NCBI GenBank assembly: GCA_026874595.1
Contig: CM049319.1
Location: 18,335,101 to 18,399,100 of the forward strand
From: Sipunculus nudus
Lineage: Eukaryota; Annelida; Sipuncula; Golfingiida; Sipunculidae
Reading direction: 5' to 3'
DNA length: 64,000 nucleotides
Positions 46,914 through 61,960 of this stretch are shown here, piece after piece. The translations under genes were made by a program, and so were the position numbers. Within the stretch, counting starts at the first letter, position 1; each line of letters begins with the position of its first letter. The notes beneath the pieces are model-generated. The model was given only the letters and a program-made list of their open reading frames with translations. It had not been told where the DNA came from and ran no database searches.

Positions 46914-48010
46914 GTTTGAACCTGATTCCAAGCTACGCTCGCTTTGTGTATTTCACTCTCGCTGATTTTGCTAAGTGGAAATTGGTTATGCTTTAATCCG
47001 AAGACACGATAAAATGGTCAGAAAACATGAAAGTTGAAGGTTGTAAGATAGATAAAATGTATGGAGAATAAAAAAAAGTAGGGATATGTTAATTAGAATT
47101 TAATTGTAATGACAATTATTCGAAAACCTCACCTTCGTCCATGGCATATAACGTACGAAAACAAAAGATTTAACTTAATTTGAGAGATCCAGAAGAAATA
47201 TATATTTACAATAATAGTAAATATACACATAAATAAACAATTGTGATGAGGTAATCTTACGTTGTAAGGGGTATGAGGACGAGTTTGATTTCAAACTAGA
47301 AAATGCACGGTCGGATCCAGGATTAGGGAAAAGGAGGGGTCCAATCCAGGAAGACTTATGACAAAACCAACAAAAGGCTCCCCAATTACGGTAAGGGGGG
47401 GGGGGGGGTTCTTGCTGCAAAAAATGGTCTCGGCCCGTTTGAGAAAGGTTGCATTAGCTGAAAAATTGGGGGGGGGGGGGGGTTCGGACCCCCTTGACCC
47501 TAGCCGTCTGCAGCGACTAAAACGTCTTGCACCGTTAACAGACGACTGTTTCGTCGCCTTCCCATATATAGAGATAAGTGGTGTTTGACCACGATACGAT
47601 CGTATTTTCCGGAAAAGGCACTTTTATTATCAGTTTGACGGATGAGTTGACATTAAAACTGCTTCACTATAGCAAAAGTATCTTATTTTCAATACAACAT
47701 ATTGACAGAAGCAGTGAGAATGTATACGTAGGGGCGACAATGCTTTGTGTACTGGTCCCGTTTTATAAGGGTTGTAGACATATTTAAACTGAGAATTTAG
47801 GCAATTAGCTTATCATAAGAGTATTTTGTCTTTAAAATTGAAATACCCGAGATACGGATGGGTTTTCTCCTTTTTTTAGACACAGCTCGCACTGAGCTTA
47901 GAATCCCACCCAAGTGCATACGTGGGGTGGTGACTAAAATGTACTCTCAGATATATTTAACATTTTAGTCACCCTTGGTGCCTACCTTGGCCCCTCCCCT
48001 GGGTCCGCTT
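46914..48010. other. No gene seen; G tracts and a short repeat shared with 56140-56200
   Basis: 47225-47305 (AAATAAACAATTGTGATGAG, then TTTACGT-like sequence and CAAACTAGAAAAT) matches 56140-56200. Poly-G runs lie at about 47394-47408 and 47468-47482; each is followed by a GTTC and the second by CGGACCCCC, so it can form a hairpin. Confidence 0.5.
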
Positions 48011-48014
48011 ATGA

Positions 48015-48225
48015 AATGGGCAGTCGACAAGCGACTATGCAGGTACATGTATCTGCCAAATCACAGATGCATGTGTAGAATAAGGCATTGAATGTCCCTG
48101 ACATGACTCCCTGCACCAGGCTCGAGCACGAGATGGAGGTATCCAAGATCTATGGACACGCACTATTTCAGTCCAATACATTGAACCACTCCTGAGATAC
48201 TCCAAACTTCTCTTCACTTATATAT
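48015..48225 (+). mobile_element. Helentron-like family A, 5' fragment (copy 2)
   Basis: Starts ATGGGCAGTCGACAAGCGACT with the perfect dyad AGTCG...CGACT (48022-48036), then TATCTGCCAAATCACAG. It parallels 56205-56400 through GCATTGAATGTxCCTGA, CTCGAG.ACGAGA and AGGTATCCAAGATCTATGG to CACTCCTGAGATA. No 3' end follows, so the copy is truncated. Confidence 0.65.
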
Positions 48226-49529
48226 AACATTTTAATTAGCATTTTACTTTAATGCTTACCTTTCACGCTATTCCTATTTTACCTTAATGCTCACCTTTTT
48301 CACATATAACTTCACGATTAACATTTTTAATCTAATGCCTACTTTTCTCAATTATTCCGTTCATTTTTTTAAATATAGGACCTGCTGCTCAATGACACCC
48401 TCCTAGGTTGGCGATCAGGAGCTTTATCAGTTGCATGAATGCGATTCCCAAAGATAAGGTTGCACCTGAATACACGAAAGTAAATGAGAGGGTTGATGAG
48501 TGATCATCCCAGGCATGAATACGATCATTAAAAAATATGAGAATGAGCCGCATGTACAAGAGGCTACCGACTTGGGATTATATTGCTTGTAGCCTGGTAC
48601 CTACTGCACCTGGCGCGGACATAGTTTTGTAACTTTTTTTCATTCTGTCTTGTAGGTAATTAATATTTTGGCATCATCTTGAGGCTATACTCACTCTATT
48701 ACTTTATCGTTAAGGCAAAATGCCTTTCCTCTATATAATATCCGCCTGTTTACCTCGTGATTTGACTTTCACAAATATATGCGGGGAAAGGATGGGCCGT
48801 CTGCATCCATAAAGAATACGAAACTTTAAGCTGTACATTTTAATTTTTTTATCGTTTTTAATTTTTAACAGCCTGTCTACCTGATAACAGCCTTACATGG
48901 CCCTATATTGTTCCGCCTTTGATTGTCTAAAAGAATGCATGCGTGTTAAGATCCACCGTGACTATAGCGCACTTTATACATTGTCAAACTTTGTGCCTGT
49001 ACTTAAATTAGGTCTATCTATAAATTATAAATAATTTCTGATAAGCCCATAGCTCATATTTTGTCTGGTTGGCAGTACTGATTTAGGATTTTGACGACAA
49101 TTATAACACGTACCCTACTCTACAGATACAATACAACCATCACGCAAGACATTTGTAACAATTTTTACATATAACAATATACTAATATAATTCCCTATAC
49201 TATAAGCATAAATATTCTTCGACACAGCCTATAGGTAAACTCAATTATGGAACCATCTGTTGATGTTTAAAAGATTACTATAACAAAATACCTTTAAAAT
49301 ACTATAGTTAACGTGTGTTACAGACGACTTGGTCAGTTCAACTTATGTTAAACCCTAACCTCAAAGGAATATACCAAATAATCTCATCTTGATATACAAC
49401 ATAAAAATAGGTAAATATACATTTAGTAAACCGTGGTTACCGTGTATGCATGTTCGTCCACGAAATCAGACTGGTCAATTCTGATTAATTCTATACACAA
49501 AATACACACCTTCATGTTGTTTGACATAG
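48226..49529. other. No gene seen
   Basis: AT-rich; frames up to 76 codons only, no motif. Confidence 0.45.
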
Positions 49530-50475
49530 AACACAGATTAGGCCGGACCAAATCTCGATTGGGATCTGGACTGGACCAATTCCCGATTGGTCCAGACCAA
49601 ATCTCGTTCGGGATTCAGTCTGGCCTTAACCCCGATCGGGATCTGGCCTGGACTAGTTCCTGATTGAGATTCCATGGCAGATTAGAGCAGGCTTTTGATG
49701 TAAACATATTCCATATATAAGGTTAAGACATGAAAATAATAAACTAAGTTGTGTGAAATTTTTTTAATATATATATATATATATTAATATATGTAATAAA
49801 AATATGAATACATATAAACATATATATATATAGTTGAAAATGTTGATAAGAGAAGTAATAAATTGTTGGTTTCAAGACATCAGGATTTTTTACTTGAATG
49901 CTAGCTGTTTATTAGTTGACACAAGTTAAGAATATCCATATTTGAAAACTGGGGACTGAAAACTTCATATGATACTTACCTTCTTAAATATGTCATCCAT
50001 CTTACAATTTATTTTCACTACAAACGCACCAAATATATACACTTATTTACACAGTGAGTCAGCTTAAACTAGTTCAATTGTCATATAAAAAATTGAATAA
50101 ACATTCTAATGAAAATACTGGAAATATAATTAAACTTGAAAAATAATACAAGGACTTGAAAAATAATTATATCAATATAATCATTCAATTAATTCAATAT
50201 TAGCTAACTAAATATTAGTTACATTATTAAGGTAGAATAATTAACACTGACAACAAACTAATTTGAGATTAGTCATAACTTATTAAGTTAAATTACTAAA
50301 TATCCTGTCAGGGATATATGCAGGCTCTGAATCTAGGTCCGGGCTGATCTGAACCTTGATAAATTCAGACAGGAACTCATTCTCATTCCAAAACGTTAAT
50401 GTTCGGGGTTTAGGCCGGACTAAATCCCGTTCAGGCCAAAAGCCCGATAGGAATTTGGTCTGGAACAATCGACGA
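49530..50475 (+). mobile_element. TIR transposon with GATCGGGAT end clusters, copy 1 (decayed)
   Basis: A left cluster of palindromic motifs (AGGCCGGACCAAATCTCG, CCCGATTGGTCCAGACC, CCCCGATCGGGATCTGG; 49537-49672) and a right cluster (50405-50470, GTTTAGGCCGGACTAAATCC) flank about 700 bp of AT-rich interior. The interior near 50340-50390 (AAATTCAGACAGGAACTCATTCTC) parallels 62670-62690 in copy 2. The outermost ends seen in copy 2 are degraded here. Confidence 0.55.
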
Positions 50476-52540
<2,065 letters not shown>

Positions 52541-52578
<38 letters not shown>

Positions 52579-52797
52579 CATATAAATATTGTACAGAATT
52601 GATAGGTTTTAGGTTTTAATAAATGTTTAGGTTAGGGGGATATAGAAAGTTATAAGCTTAAATGGAACAAGAACCATTATTGTTATTATTATTGTCATAA
52701 TTATTAATTTATTATTTTAATTAATTAATTAATATGCGCAAAAGTATTTGTATTTCTATGCGCATTAACAAATCATATTGAAAATCATAATTCACAT

Positions 52798-52852
<55 letters not shown>

Positions 52853-52931
52853 TAACCACATTCACCTGATGATCGGGTCGCACCCCGTGAAACAGACTGT
52901 TTTGAATTAACAGTGTTGTTTTTCTCCAGAG

Positions 52932-52997
<66 letters not shown>

Positions 52998-53052
52998 CAG
53001 ATAAATATTGTACAGAATTGTTAGGTTTTAATAATTGTTTAGGTTAGGGGGG
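52541..53052. repeat. (TA)n tracts and a local duplication
   Basis: (TA)n runs lie at 52541-52576, 52800-52850 and 52932-52995. The sequence after the first (TATATTGCATATAAATATTG...TTAGGTTAGGGG, 52571-52638) recurs after the third (52990-53050), so about 70 bp plus the preceding TA run was copied. Confidence 0.8.
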
Positions 53053-53775
53053 AGGGCCATAATACGCCCTAATCTAATTTCTTATTCTTTAGTTAATCTC
53101 AATTCTCATAAATCAACAACAACACGTGACAGATCATTTGCCACAAAACTAAATAACTACATGCAGGCGCAATTAATTATGTTCTTATTTCCTGCATGGG
53201 GTGCTTTCGTTTTAGTCCTGGCAATAAACATATGTTGTTACTGCCTATTAACTAAATTGTAAGTGCTCAGCAGCTGGTGTAAAGAATTCATGTAACCCCA
53301 TTGCAAGTTTCCTACCGGTAATCTGATATTCTGAAATCTGAAATCGACTTCAGTTTACCCCCAGGGTAAGCAGCGAAAACGCTGTTCTTATCTATTCTCT
53401 CTGCTGTAACCGCTGCACGAAACCGCGGTTGTCCGTCAGGTTAGGCCACCAGGCGGTGCTGTCTCTGTGTAATTCCCTCTTGCGTATTTTTTAGCCAATC
53501 ACATTGCAGGACTTTTTCCACCCCAACCACACCCCCCCCCCTCCCCGCGTCGGAATACACTCGATGCAATCGTCACCTTGCAGGACAGTCTCTATACTTA
53601 CTTACTGGTGTAGCCTGAGGTTTGCCTCTGTTTGCAAATTTCCTCTCTTGCAGTGCCGCACGAGTCCGCATGAGCGCAGCCATCTTTGTTAACACACTGA
53701 GCCCCATGTTGGCCAATCCTGTAGAATCTTTCCATTTCTCACAGAGTGACTGGAAGGTCCAGAGGGGTCACAGAT
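52640..53775 (+). repeat. Duplicated ~1-kb segment, copy 2 (partner at 45762-46732)
   Basis: Same ordered landmarks as copy 1, in direct orientation, at about 85% identity by eye. Here the segment carries extra (TA)n and the local duplication described at 52541-53052, and a shorter C tract (about 53531-53541). It ends CCAGAGGGGTCACAG, matching CCAGAGAAGTCACACG of copy 1 just before its MITE, so both copies stop at the same point; that suggests a transposed unit rather than a chance breakpoint. Confidence 0.8.
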
Positions 53776-53776
53776 A

Positions 53777-56140
53777 GTTTAGATAGATAAATAGTTTATT
53801 TTTTATTTAGCGCTAATCATCATAAAAATACCTCTACTACGCTGGTTATACAATAGACAATGATATTAAAACATATGCACATAATATATGACCAGTAAAA
53901 CATAGCATAGCACTTATATATCTCTAAATTCAGAAATAGTTTTAAAAAAGAATGTCTTTAGATCCGACTTAAAACGTTCGTAGTTATCCACGCGTCTCAG
54001 ATGCACTGGAAGGTTGTTCCACTGTCTATAGGAGCTGCTATCGAAATGACCTACAACAAAATGTTTTCATTTTTGTTCTTGGTACTCTCAGAATGATGGC
54101 ATTGTTTGAACGCAAATTGTATCGAGCATGATCACACAGCATAAGCATCTCACTGATGTAAATCGGGGCTAAACCATGCAAAGCTTTGAATGTAAGAATT
54201 AATATTTTGTATTCGCATCTATATTTGACTGGTAACCAGTGCAGCATCTTAAGCACGCGTGAAATGTGATCAAATTTAGATACTATACCAATCAACCGAG
54301 CTGCAGTGTTTTGGACTCGTTGCAATTTCTTTAATTTACATTACGGTAAATTAATGTACAAAGCATTACAATTATACAGTTGACTAGTCACAACCGCTGA
54401 ATCAATGTCTTCGCCGAATCATCTGTTATATACTTCCTGATCTGCTTGATATTATAAAGACTATGAAAAGCACTGCAACGTGTGTCATTAATTTGTTTGT
54501 CCATACCCATATTTAAATCCAGCCAAAAACCTTAATTTCGTGCCGTCACTGAACATCTGACTATGTCCTCTCCAATTCCAATAGAATCTTAATTAACTTT
54601 AGCCAGTTGCTGGCTGGTGCCTATCAATAAAACATCCGTTTTTCCGTCGTTTATTTTCAGTTTATTATGTAGCATCCAGTGACGTACGTCTCTAACACAG
54701 TTTTCCATAGCCAGTACAACAATTTCTTCTTTTACAGGACGTAAACTCAGGTAGAGCGGATGATCTTCAGCATATCCATGTACCTAAGGAAGATGGCCTT
54801 TGACTATTTCCATTAACTGCCGACAGTACACAGAAAACAATACAGGCCCACAACAGGATCCCTGGGGAACCCCACACTTAAGTTCGAATATATCAGAAAG
54901 AGTTCCATTTACTTTAATTCTCTAGGTCCGATCACACATATATGATTTAAACCAATTTATTAATGTGCCACTAAGGCCCAAGTCCTTTTGCATAGTTTCC
55001 AATAACAATCTAGCATCGAAAGTATCGAATGCTGCCGAAAGATCGAGCAGCACGAGGAGAACCAGCTCATGCCGATTCATGCTGTTGAATATATGTGAAC
55101 AAATTTCAACAAAACGGTTTCGGTGCTGTGCGTTATACGGTATACTGACTGATGGCCAGGTTATGGACAGTTATGTGACATGTGGTCATTAAGTCTTAAC
55201 ACTGACATATTCTCTATTAGTTTCCTGCAAATCTGCAGACCGCTAACTGGTCGAAAATTTGAGAGTTCACAAATGCCTTGCTTTTTAGGCAAAGGCGTCA
55301 CAACAGCTTGCTTCCGAACCTCGGGGAACACACCAGAGCTTAGTGAAGTGTTTATCAGATGTGACATAATGATATAATCCCTGTAAAATATCTGAGCACT
55401 TTCTGACAATGGAAGTAGGTATTGGATCGGAGAAACATTGTTTATCTGGCAACTGTGCAATTAATGTTCGAATTTCTTCATGTGTACATAGCTGAAACTC
55501 TGGAAGCATCGCTTTGCTGGATGCATGGACACTGAGAATTCATGTGCATCTAGATGCAAAGCCTCTAAATACTGTCTAATTTTTGTGATTTTGTTCTGAA
55601 AAAAAGAACCAATCGCATTTGCTATATCTGCATCATTTCCCTCCGATGGAAATTCTGTAGTTTGCTTTCTTTAATAAAGAGACTTTGTCAAACTGAACAA
55701 ATTTCATGAATCATGTCCATATTTTTAATTACATCAATATAGTAATCACATTTCGCTGCATGTATTGCTCTACATTACTGTTTCTTTAACTGCAGATAAA
55801 TATTTTTATCCGTTTCTAGCCCAGATATAGTCTCCATTTTCGTTTAGCTGATCTGGTTTCCTTTTTTAAACATTTCAAGTGGCTGCTATACAATTTCAAC
55901 GCATTTTGCGTCCTAATTACTTTCGTTTTTTTTCAGGCGAAACTTTATCCAGAACATTCACTATAATATCATTATACAAAGTAGCCAATAAATTTGCATC
56001 ATGTATATCCAAGAAGTTCGCCTCTTCAAACGCACTGGATAACTCATCACCCAGATCTGCGATGTCGAAATTTTTTCAAGGTCTAAAGGTGATTGTTTTC
56101 TTATCCTTTTAATTTCCTTTCCTTCTACAATTATATATAA
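53777..56140 (-). pseudogene. Degenerate non-LTR retrotransposon (LINE), reverse transcriptase region
   Basis: Read on the minus strand, several frames broken by stops and shifts give an ordered RT polyprotein. About 55990-56110 gives the endonuclease-RT linker (NLLATLYNDIIVNVLDKVSP). 55285-55509 gives SDPIPTSIVRKCSDIL and 55161-55460 VTPLPKK...LSNFRPVSGLQI. Near 54850-54890 is GVPQGSCCGPVLFSVYC and near 54757-54780 the catalytic box, which reads YAEDH instead of the usual (F/Y)ADDH. 54038-54325 gives the C-terminal LQRVQNTAARL-type block with HISRVLKMLHWLPVKYR and FKALHGLAPIYI. Motif wording fits the jockey/CR1/L2 group. The 5' endonuclease is missing, as in a typical 5'-truncated insertion, and the element is dead. 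Confidence 0.85.
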
Positions 56141-56483
56141 ACACAAATAAACAATTGTGATGAGGTTATTTTACGTCGTAATTCAAACTAGAAAATCATT
56201 CATGGGCAGTCGACGAGCGACTATACAGGTATCCGCCAAGTTACAAAGGAAAGGGTATAGTAAGCCATTGAATGTTCCTGAAAGGACTCCGTGCACCAAA
56301 CTCGAGTACGAGAGGTATCGGTATACGGAGGTATCCAAGATCTATGGACACGCACAATTCAGCCCAATACATTGGACCACTCCTCAGATATGGGCAGTTG
56401 TCACTCAAACACCCAGATTAAGGCAAAAACATTATGGTTATCAGGCATCGCCTGCGCAAATTTTAACCCCCTACATAAAAAAA

Positions 56484-57845
56484 CTAGATGTGTCGGAATG
56501 ACACGAGTGCCCCTGCCTGGGGCAAATTAGAAACATTTGTAAAATTTTGAAACATTTTTTAAGTTCAGGAGGTGTCGTATGGTCAAAAGTAGATCAAGAA
56601 GGGCAAAATGCAAACTCGATCTGTAACGGGTCATTATGAAGCAACACACCAAAAATCATGCAGTATATGCAGGCACTGTGAAAAAAAAGTCCATACATGT
56701 GCATTTTCCATAAAAATTTCTGTCTTTCATGAAATTTTCTATGTTTAGGAGCCGTAAAACAATCAAAAGTAGGTCAACCGGGACGAAACGCGAACTCAAT
56801 CTGTAACTATCATTATTTGCCCACACATAAAAAATCAGGGTGGTATCTGCAGGCAATGGGGAAAAAAGTCAGTACATATGCATTTGTTATGAAAATTTCT
56901 ATTTTTCATGAAACTTTCTATGTTCAGGAGCAGTCAAATAGTCAAAAGTAGGTCAACTGGGACAAAACAAGAACTCGATCTGTAACTGGTCATTATCTGC
57001 CTACACACCAAAAAATCAGGCCCGTATCTGCAGGCACTGTGAAATGAAGTCCATACATGTGCACTTTTTTATGAAATTTTCTATGTTAGAGCACCGTCAA
57101 AGGGTCAAAAGTAGGTCAACTGGGACAAAACGTGAACTCGATCTGTAACTGGTCATTATCTGCCCACACACCAAAAATCAGGCCAATATCTGCAGGTATT
57201 GCGAAGAAAAGTCTGTACAAGTGTATTTGTCATGAAAATTTATATTTTTCATGAAATTTTCTATGTTCAGGAGCCGTAAAACGGTCAAAATTAGGTCAAC
57301 CGGGACGAAACGCAAACTCGATCTGTAACTGGTCTATATCTGCCCACACACCAAAAATCAGGCCAATATCTGCAGGCATTGCGAAAAAAAGTCCGTACAT
57401 GTGTATTTGTCATGAAAATTTCTATTTTTCATGAAATTTTCTAAGTTAAAGAGGCGCAAAACGTTCAAAAGTAGGTCAAACATGACGAAACGCGAACTCG
57501 ATCTGTAAATGGTCATTATCTGCCCACACACAAAAAAATCAGGCCAATATCTGCAGGCATTGCGAAAAAAAGTCCGTACATGTGTATTTGTCATGAAATT
57601 TATATTTTTCATGAAATTTTCCGAGTTTAGGAGCCGTAAAACGGTCAAAAGTAGGTCAACCGGGACGAAACGCGAACTCGATCTGTAACTGGTCCATATC
57701 TGCCCACACACCAAAAATCAGGCCAATATCTGCAAGCATTGCGAAAAAAAGTCTGTACAACTGTTTGATTTCGGAAGGACGGAAGGACGGAAGGACGGAC
57801 ATGGGTAAAACTATATGCCCCGGCCACTTTGTGGCCGGGGCATAA
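56484..57845 (+). mobile_element. Helentron-like (HINE) element, family 1, copy 2
   Basis: The 5' end is CTAGATGTGTCGGAATGACAC with a dyad GTGTC...GACAC (56490-56504), followed by TGCCCCTGCCTGGGGCA. The 3' end is a perfect 11-bp hairpin: GCCCCGGCCAC (57817-57827), loop TTT, GTGGCCGGGGC (57831-57841). Seven tandem units precede a (GGAAGGAC)n-type microsatellite (about 57773-57800). It lies in the same orientation as copy 1 and in A-rich flanks. A microsatellite next to the tandem block and a 3' hairpin are hallmark HINE features. Confidence 0.78.
56640..57745. repeat. 180-bp tandem array inside HINE copy 2
   Basis: The CTGCAGG landmark lies at 56667, 56847, 57028, 57190, 57370, 57551 and 57730: spacings 180, 181, 162, 180, 181 and 179. 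The 162-bp unit has lost about 18 bp in the ATGAAAATTT region. Units are closer to each other than to some copy 1 units by eye. Frames at 56656-57889 are translations of this array. Confidence 0.9.
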
Positions 57846-58120
57846 AAAATATTTTGATATTCATCTTTCAAGAATATAGAAATAGACAATTTTGATAAGA
57901 TTTTCTTTGTTATGTAGTGCTTTTTCCTGTAGTTATGGAGCGGGTTACCAGTCTATGTTACATATAGCTACATTGGTGACCGAATAACTACGCTGGGTTT
58001 TGGGAAGATCGGTTCAAGGTTCAAAGAGGAGTTCTCAGGAAACGAACGGGTCGGCTGAGGCGGAACCAACCTGAAAAAAAGTATCTGCAGAGTTTTGCGG
58101 GTACAATTAGCCCTAGGGGT

Positions 58121-58829
58121 AATCAGAAAACAATTTCAGATTACAAATGTTTAATCTTTAGTCGATTTTAAGTTAGCCCCTTGGTAATCTGGAGCGGGGT
58201 AATCTAAAATCACTACACCTGTTCTTTTTAATATTATAAAACAAAAATTATGCCTAAATTCCTTGAATGTGGGTTTTATCAGTTAAAAAGATAAGAAATG
58301 ATATCATAAGCAGATATATATCACAATTTTATTGCAAAATTATTATTGATATACATATTTATCACAATAATTATCGACCATGTAACTGAGGGCGTCCCCC
58401 ATACAAGCAGAGGAAATGTGAAACCACTGTTCATTTGCACTGTCACATTTAATATTTCCAAAGCGTCAAAATAAATTCTGCACCACGTGCACAATAAACA
58501 GAAATTGACACACTAACAGATTTAATTCTGGGTAACTTATTGCAGTTACTTTTCTTTTTGGGGAAATGTAGTAATCTCACCTGTCTTAAAATACTTCTGG
58601 TTTTCTCTTCACCCAATTTTCTTCAATACATTTTAGTCATTTAGTGTGACTTGGTAATTTAAGATTTACCAGATCTCAACTGCATTAGCAGATGAAAACA
58701 ACGCCCATGCAGTCACATGACGTCGGGTGTATAGCTCTGAACGCTAGGTCTATATAATTTTCTCTATTTTTTTCTCCATAAACCGAGCGCCAAGAAAACA
58801 GATGTGCCATTTTCAGCACAAATGACTAT
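58121..58829. other. No gene seen
   Basis: AT-rich. A palindrome-like GGTAATCTGGAGCGGGGTAATC near 58187 resembles the GAGCGGG end motif of the hairpin MITE at 25808, weakly. Confidence 0.4.
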
Positions 58830-61190
58830 ATGTCAACTGAACAATAGCGATGGTCCTTTGTCCGTCGGCTGTCCGTCGGGCCGCCCGTCCGTCCGTTAAA
58901 CTAGCACGTTTTGAACCCGTTTGAATTACGAATCCCATATACGGCATACAATGACACGTCCCCGAAGTCTCCTTCCATATCGAAAATAGGGTTACTAGGA
59001 ATTCTTTCCTTCGGGATATTAAGGAAAAACCTCAATTTACCATTAAAAACCCATTGTAACACTTTGAGACTGCCTTTTATCAAACCACTCATCTGTTTTT
59101 AGTCATATTTATAAGATATATGTAAATTTCTCTATATATTTCCTATGTACACACCAGAAATGAGGTCAGTATCGTGTTATGGGCCCGAACATAATGCTCT
59201 TTGTAAAACAATCAGGAAATATATTTACTCACTTAACATGAGAATTGTTGTAGATAGAGACTTTTTTCCAGGGATAGAACTTTATTTACTCAAGTATCAA
59301 TTGGATACCCAAAATTAGATCTGAATGTTGCATTTTTTTAAAGTTATTAGCATAAATATAAGATCAGTACCTTAAGCTTTGCTCAACTTTGACCACGGCA
59401 CCTTTTTCCCTGTATAGGTACTGTGGATTTAATTGTCACAGCATGTATACACATAAGCATTTATACTGTAATAATCTGAAATTTGAAAGTAAAAGCTCTA
59501 AAATTTGGCCAGTTATTGATTTTTATTTGGCTCTTTTATATTCACTTGCATTATCAAGAAGCCCACTTTTGTCACTGGAGGTCATTCAGTACAGTTTTCT
59601 CTCTTATGGGTCACTGGCGGTGGAAGGGTCACAGGTGTACAGTTACCCCCGCCCCCCCCCATGGAAATGCAATAATAGGTATTGTTTGAAATGTATTTCC
59701 TTAATTGTAAAGCTGTTTGGACTCCATTGTACAAAAGTGTTATAATTCAAGGAGTAATCCATAATGCCATGTTTTGGTAATGTAACATTTTTAAAGAAAT
59801 CAATTTCTTTTTAAATAATTTTAACAAATTCAAATATAATTAACCCGCCTGGAAGCATATTTTTGGTATTATATGAGGTAAATCATGGATATTTAAAGGA
59901 ACAATTTAAAATTGTAAATTCTGAATCATGCAATATTTTCAGACATTTATTGTTTTGCAAATTTATAAAAAAAATAATATTATATATTTTGAGGTAAATA
60001 TAAATACATGTGTATGCATAATGTTTTGTTATCTGACAAAATTAGATATAAATGGTGAGGCAATTTAGATTTGTGTGTCAAATTATATATTCAAATATAT
60101 GTTATATTGCAAATGTATAGAATTTAGTAACTTGAAAAAAAAGGATGTAATGAAAAGAATGAAGATCATATGCAAACACTATGTTCACAATGTTCCTGCC
60201 TCAGCAGAATATGAAATAAAGTCATTGGCTTTATTTTTGTGCCTTTAAATATTTAATAATCATGAAACGTTTCATCCTTTAAGCACTATTTCCTTAAATT
60301 TCATATCCTGTGTGTACATGCAGAGGTGTTGTAACTCCCATCAATATCCCTCCACCCCCCGCTCCCTCTTCCCTACCCCTCTAAATGCCAGGCTCAATAA
60401 ACAAGATGAATCTTATATTTTCATAATTTTTTATTTTGCATAACTATTCCTCCGTAAATTCCCTATGTACATGCCAGAAATTAGATCAGTATTGCATAAT
60501 TCATAGAAGTTAAGGGCATCAACAACATGTATTATGTGAAAACCTAGGAAAGATATGATTCACTTAACATGATAACTGTTGAAGCCAGATAACCTTTTTC
60601 AAGCATAGAACTGTATACAATTAAGATTTAATTGTATGCAAACAATTAGATCAGTATTTTGCAATTTTATTAAGTTATAAGTATCATTACCTGAAATTTT
60701 GCCCAATTTAATTGAGGGCACTTATTTTATGTAATCACTGTTGATTTAATTATCACACGATGGAGAGATAAGGTTTTCGTCTTTAATAATCTGAAATGTG
60801 AAAGCAGTTTATCAAAATCTGCAGCTTCTATTTAAGTGTTAGAAGACTATGTCATATATAGATAACTGTTACATCAGACAAGGTTACTGTCTTGTAGCCA
60901 TGCACCCTGCTGGGCTTGTTGTGTAAGGTATTTGAGGACCTAGCTGATTCTAGGTCAGGCTGCCTGAGGAAAGCACCTCTGAGAGCTCCTATTCCTTCCC
61001 CCCCCCCCCCCCGCCCCCGCCCCCCGCTCTCCACCCTCCCCCGCCTGTCTGTCAGTCACTCTCTTTCTCCTCACACTCTCAATCCATCTCACCCCTTCCC
61101 GTTGACTGGTTAAAAAAACAAAACAAAACAAGACGAATCTTTTAATTTTATAAATTTTTTGGTACTGTTGATAAATTTTATATTTATTAC
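58830..61190 (+). repeat. Long tandem element with (TCCG)n start and C-rich junctions
   Basis: Starts ATAGCGATGGTCCTTTGTCC with a (TCCG)n stretch (58857-58900), like 30505-30560. CCTATGTACA(C/T)(A/G)CCAGAAAT recurs at about 59142 and 60462, followed by shared blocks (TCACTTAACATGA.AA.TGTTG, CAATTAGATCAG, TTGCCCAA). C-rich junctions lie near 59645, 60350 and 60997-61030, roughly 650-700 bp apart. ACAAGATGAATCTT (60401) and ACAAGACGAATCTT (61128) mark two units 727 bp apart. No coding is seen. Confidence 0.55.
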
Positions 61191-61900
61191 AAAATAAATG
61201 TTAAGGTCGTGTTACATCTTCAGTCAGCCAATCCCATGCTCTGCATATCGCAAAATTATAATTTTTAATTAAATTTTAAAATATATATAAAATGATGTTT
61301 TGATTTTATACGTATTATGTATTATAAATGATGTATTTTAAAACCATAACAGAGGTTGTTTAAGCCATGATTAAGTTATTTTTTATTTGCATACGGAAAT
61401 GTTTAACTCGTTTTCAGAATTATAAATAACATTAACACATATTTTGTTGGTCAAAGGTATCTTTTCATATATCTTTTAGGCACTTAAAGTTTTTTTCCTC
61501 ATTGTTTTATTCAAAGTTTCAGGCCATAATTTTCATGTATAATACAGTAAAATATATACTTATCAGATTTAGTTTATGCTCTTTTGAAAATGGAATTTGT
61601 TTTTTATTTTTAATGCATTTTATACCGGTTAATAAATTAAATGTGTATTATTATACTTCTGCTAATTTGTCACTTTCCTTATTCTATAATTGACATGTGA
61701 TCATTCATTCCCATGGTTATTTTATGCACATATAACTGTTACACAGATGAAATAATGACACTTCTCGAAGTATTTGATCATGAGAGGCTCCTGTATCATT
61801 GATATAGACCATAAAAGTGCACAGTATTAGTTCAGCAAACATATATTTAATGTTTGATTACACCAGTAAGCAGGTTCATTTCCTATTAGCTTTTCAAATG

Positions 61901-61904
<4 letters not shown>
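61191..61904. other. No gene seen
   Basis: Very AT-rich, no frame above 63 codons. Confidence 0.45.

Positions 61905-61956
<52 letters not shown>
61905..61956. repeat. (TA)n microsatellite
   Basis: About 52 bp of TA directly abutting the left end of the TIR transposon. Confidence 0.97.

Positions 61957-61960
<4 letters not shown>

Larger units (their letters stand above)
56205..58120 (+). mobile_element. Helentron-like family A, copy 3, interrupted by a family 1 element
   Basis: The 5' end is GGGCAGTCGACGAGCGACT with the perfect dyad AGTCG...CGACT (56209-56223), then GGTATCCGCCAAGTTAC. The 3' end, CAGAGTTTTGCGGGTACAA (about 58088-58107), is its inverted partner and matches 1104-1127 of copy 1, as does the preceding GAGGAGTTCTC...GGCTGA.. 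stretch. Between the halves lies the complete family 1 element at 56484-57845. The left half continues as in 48015-48225 up to the interruption. Confidence 0.65.
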
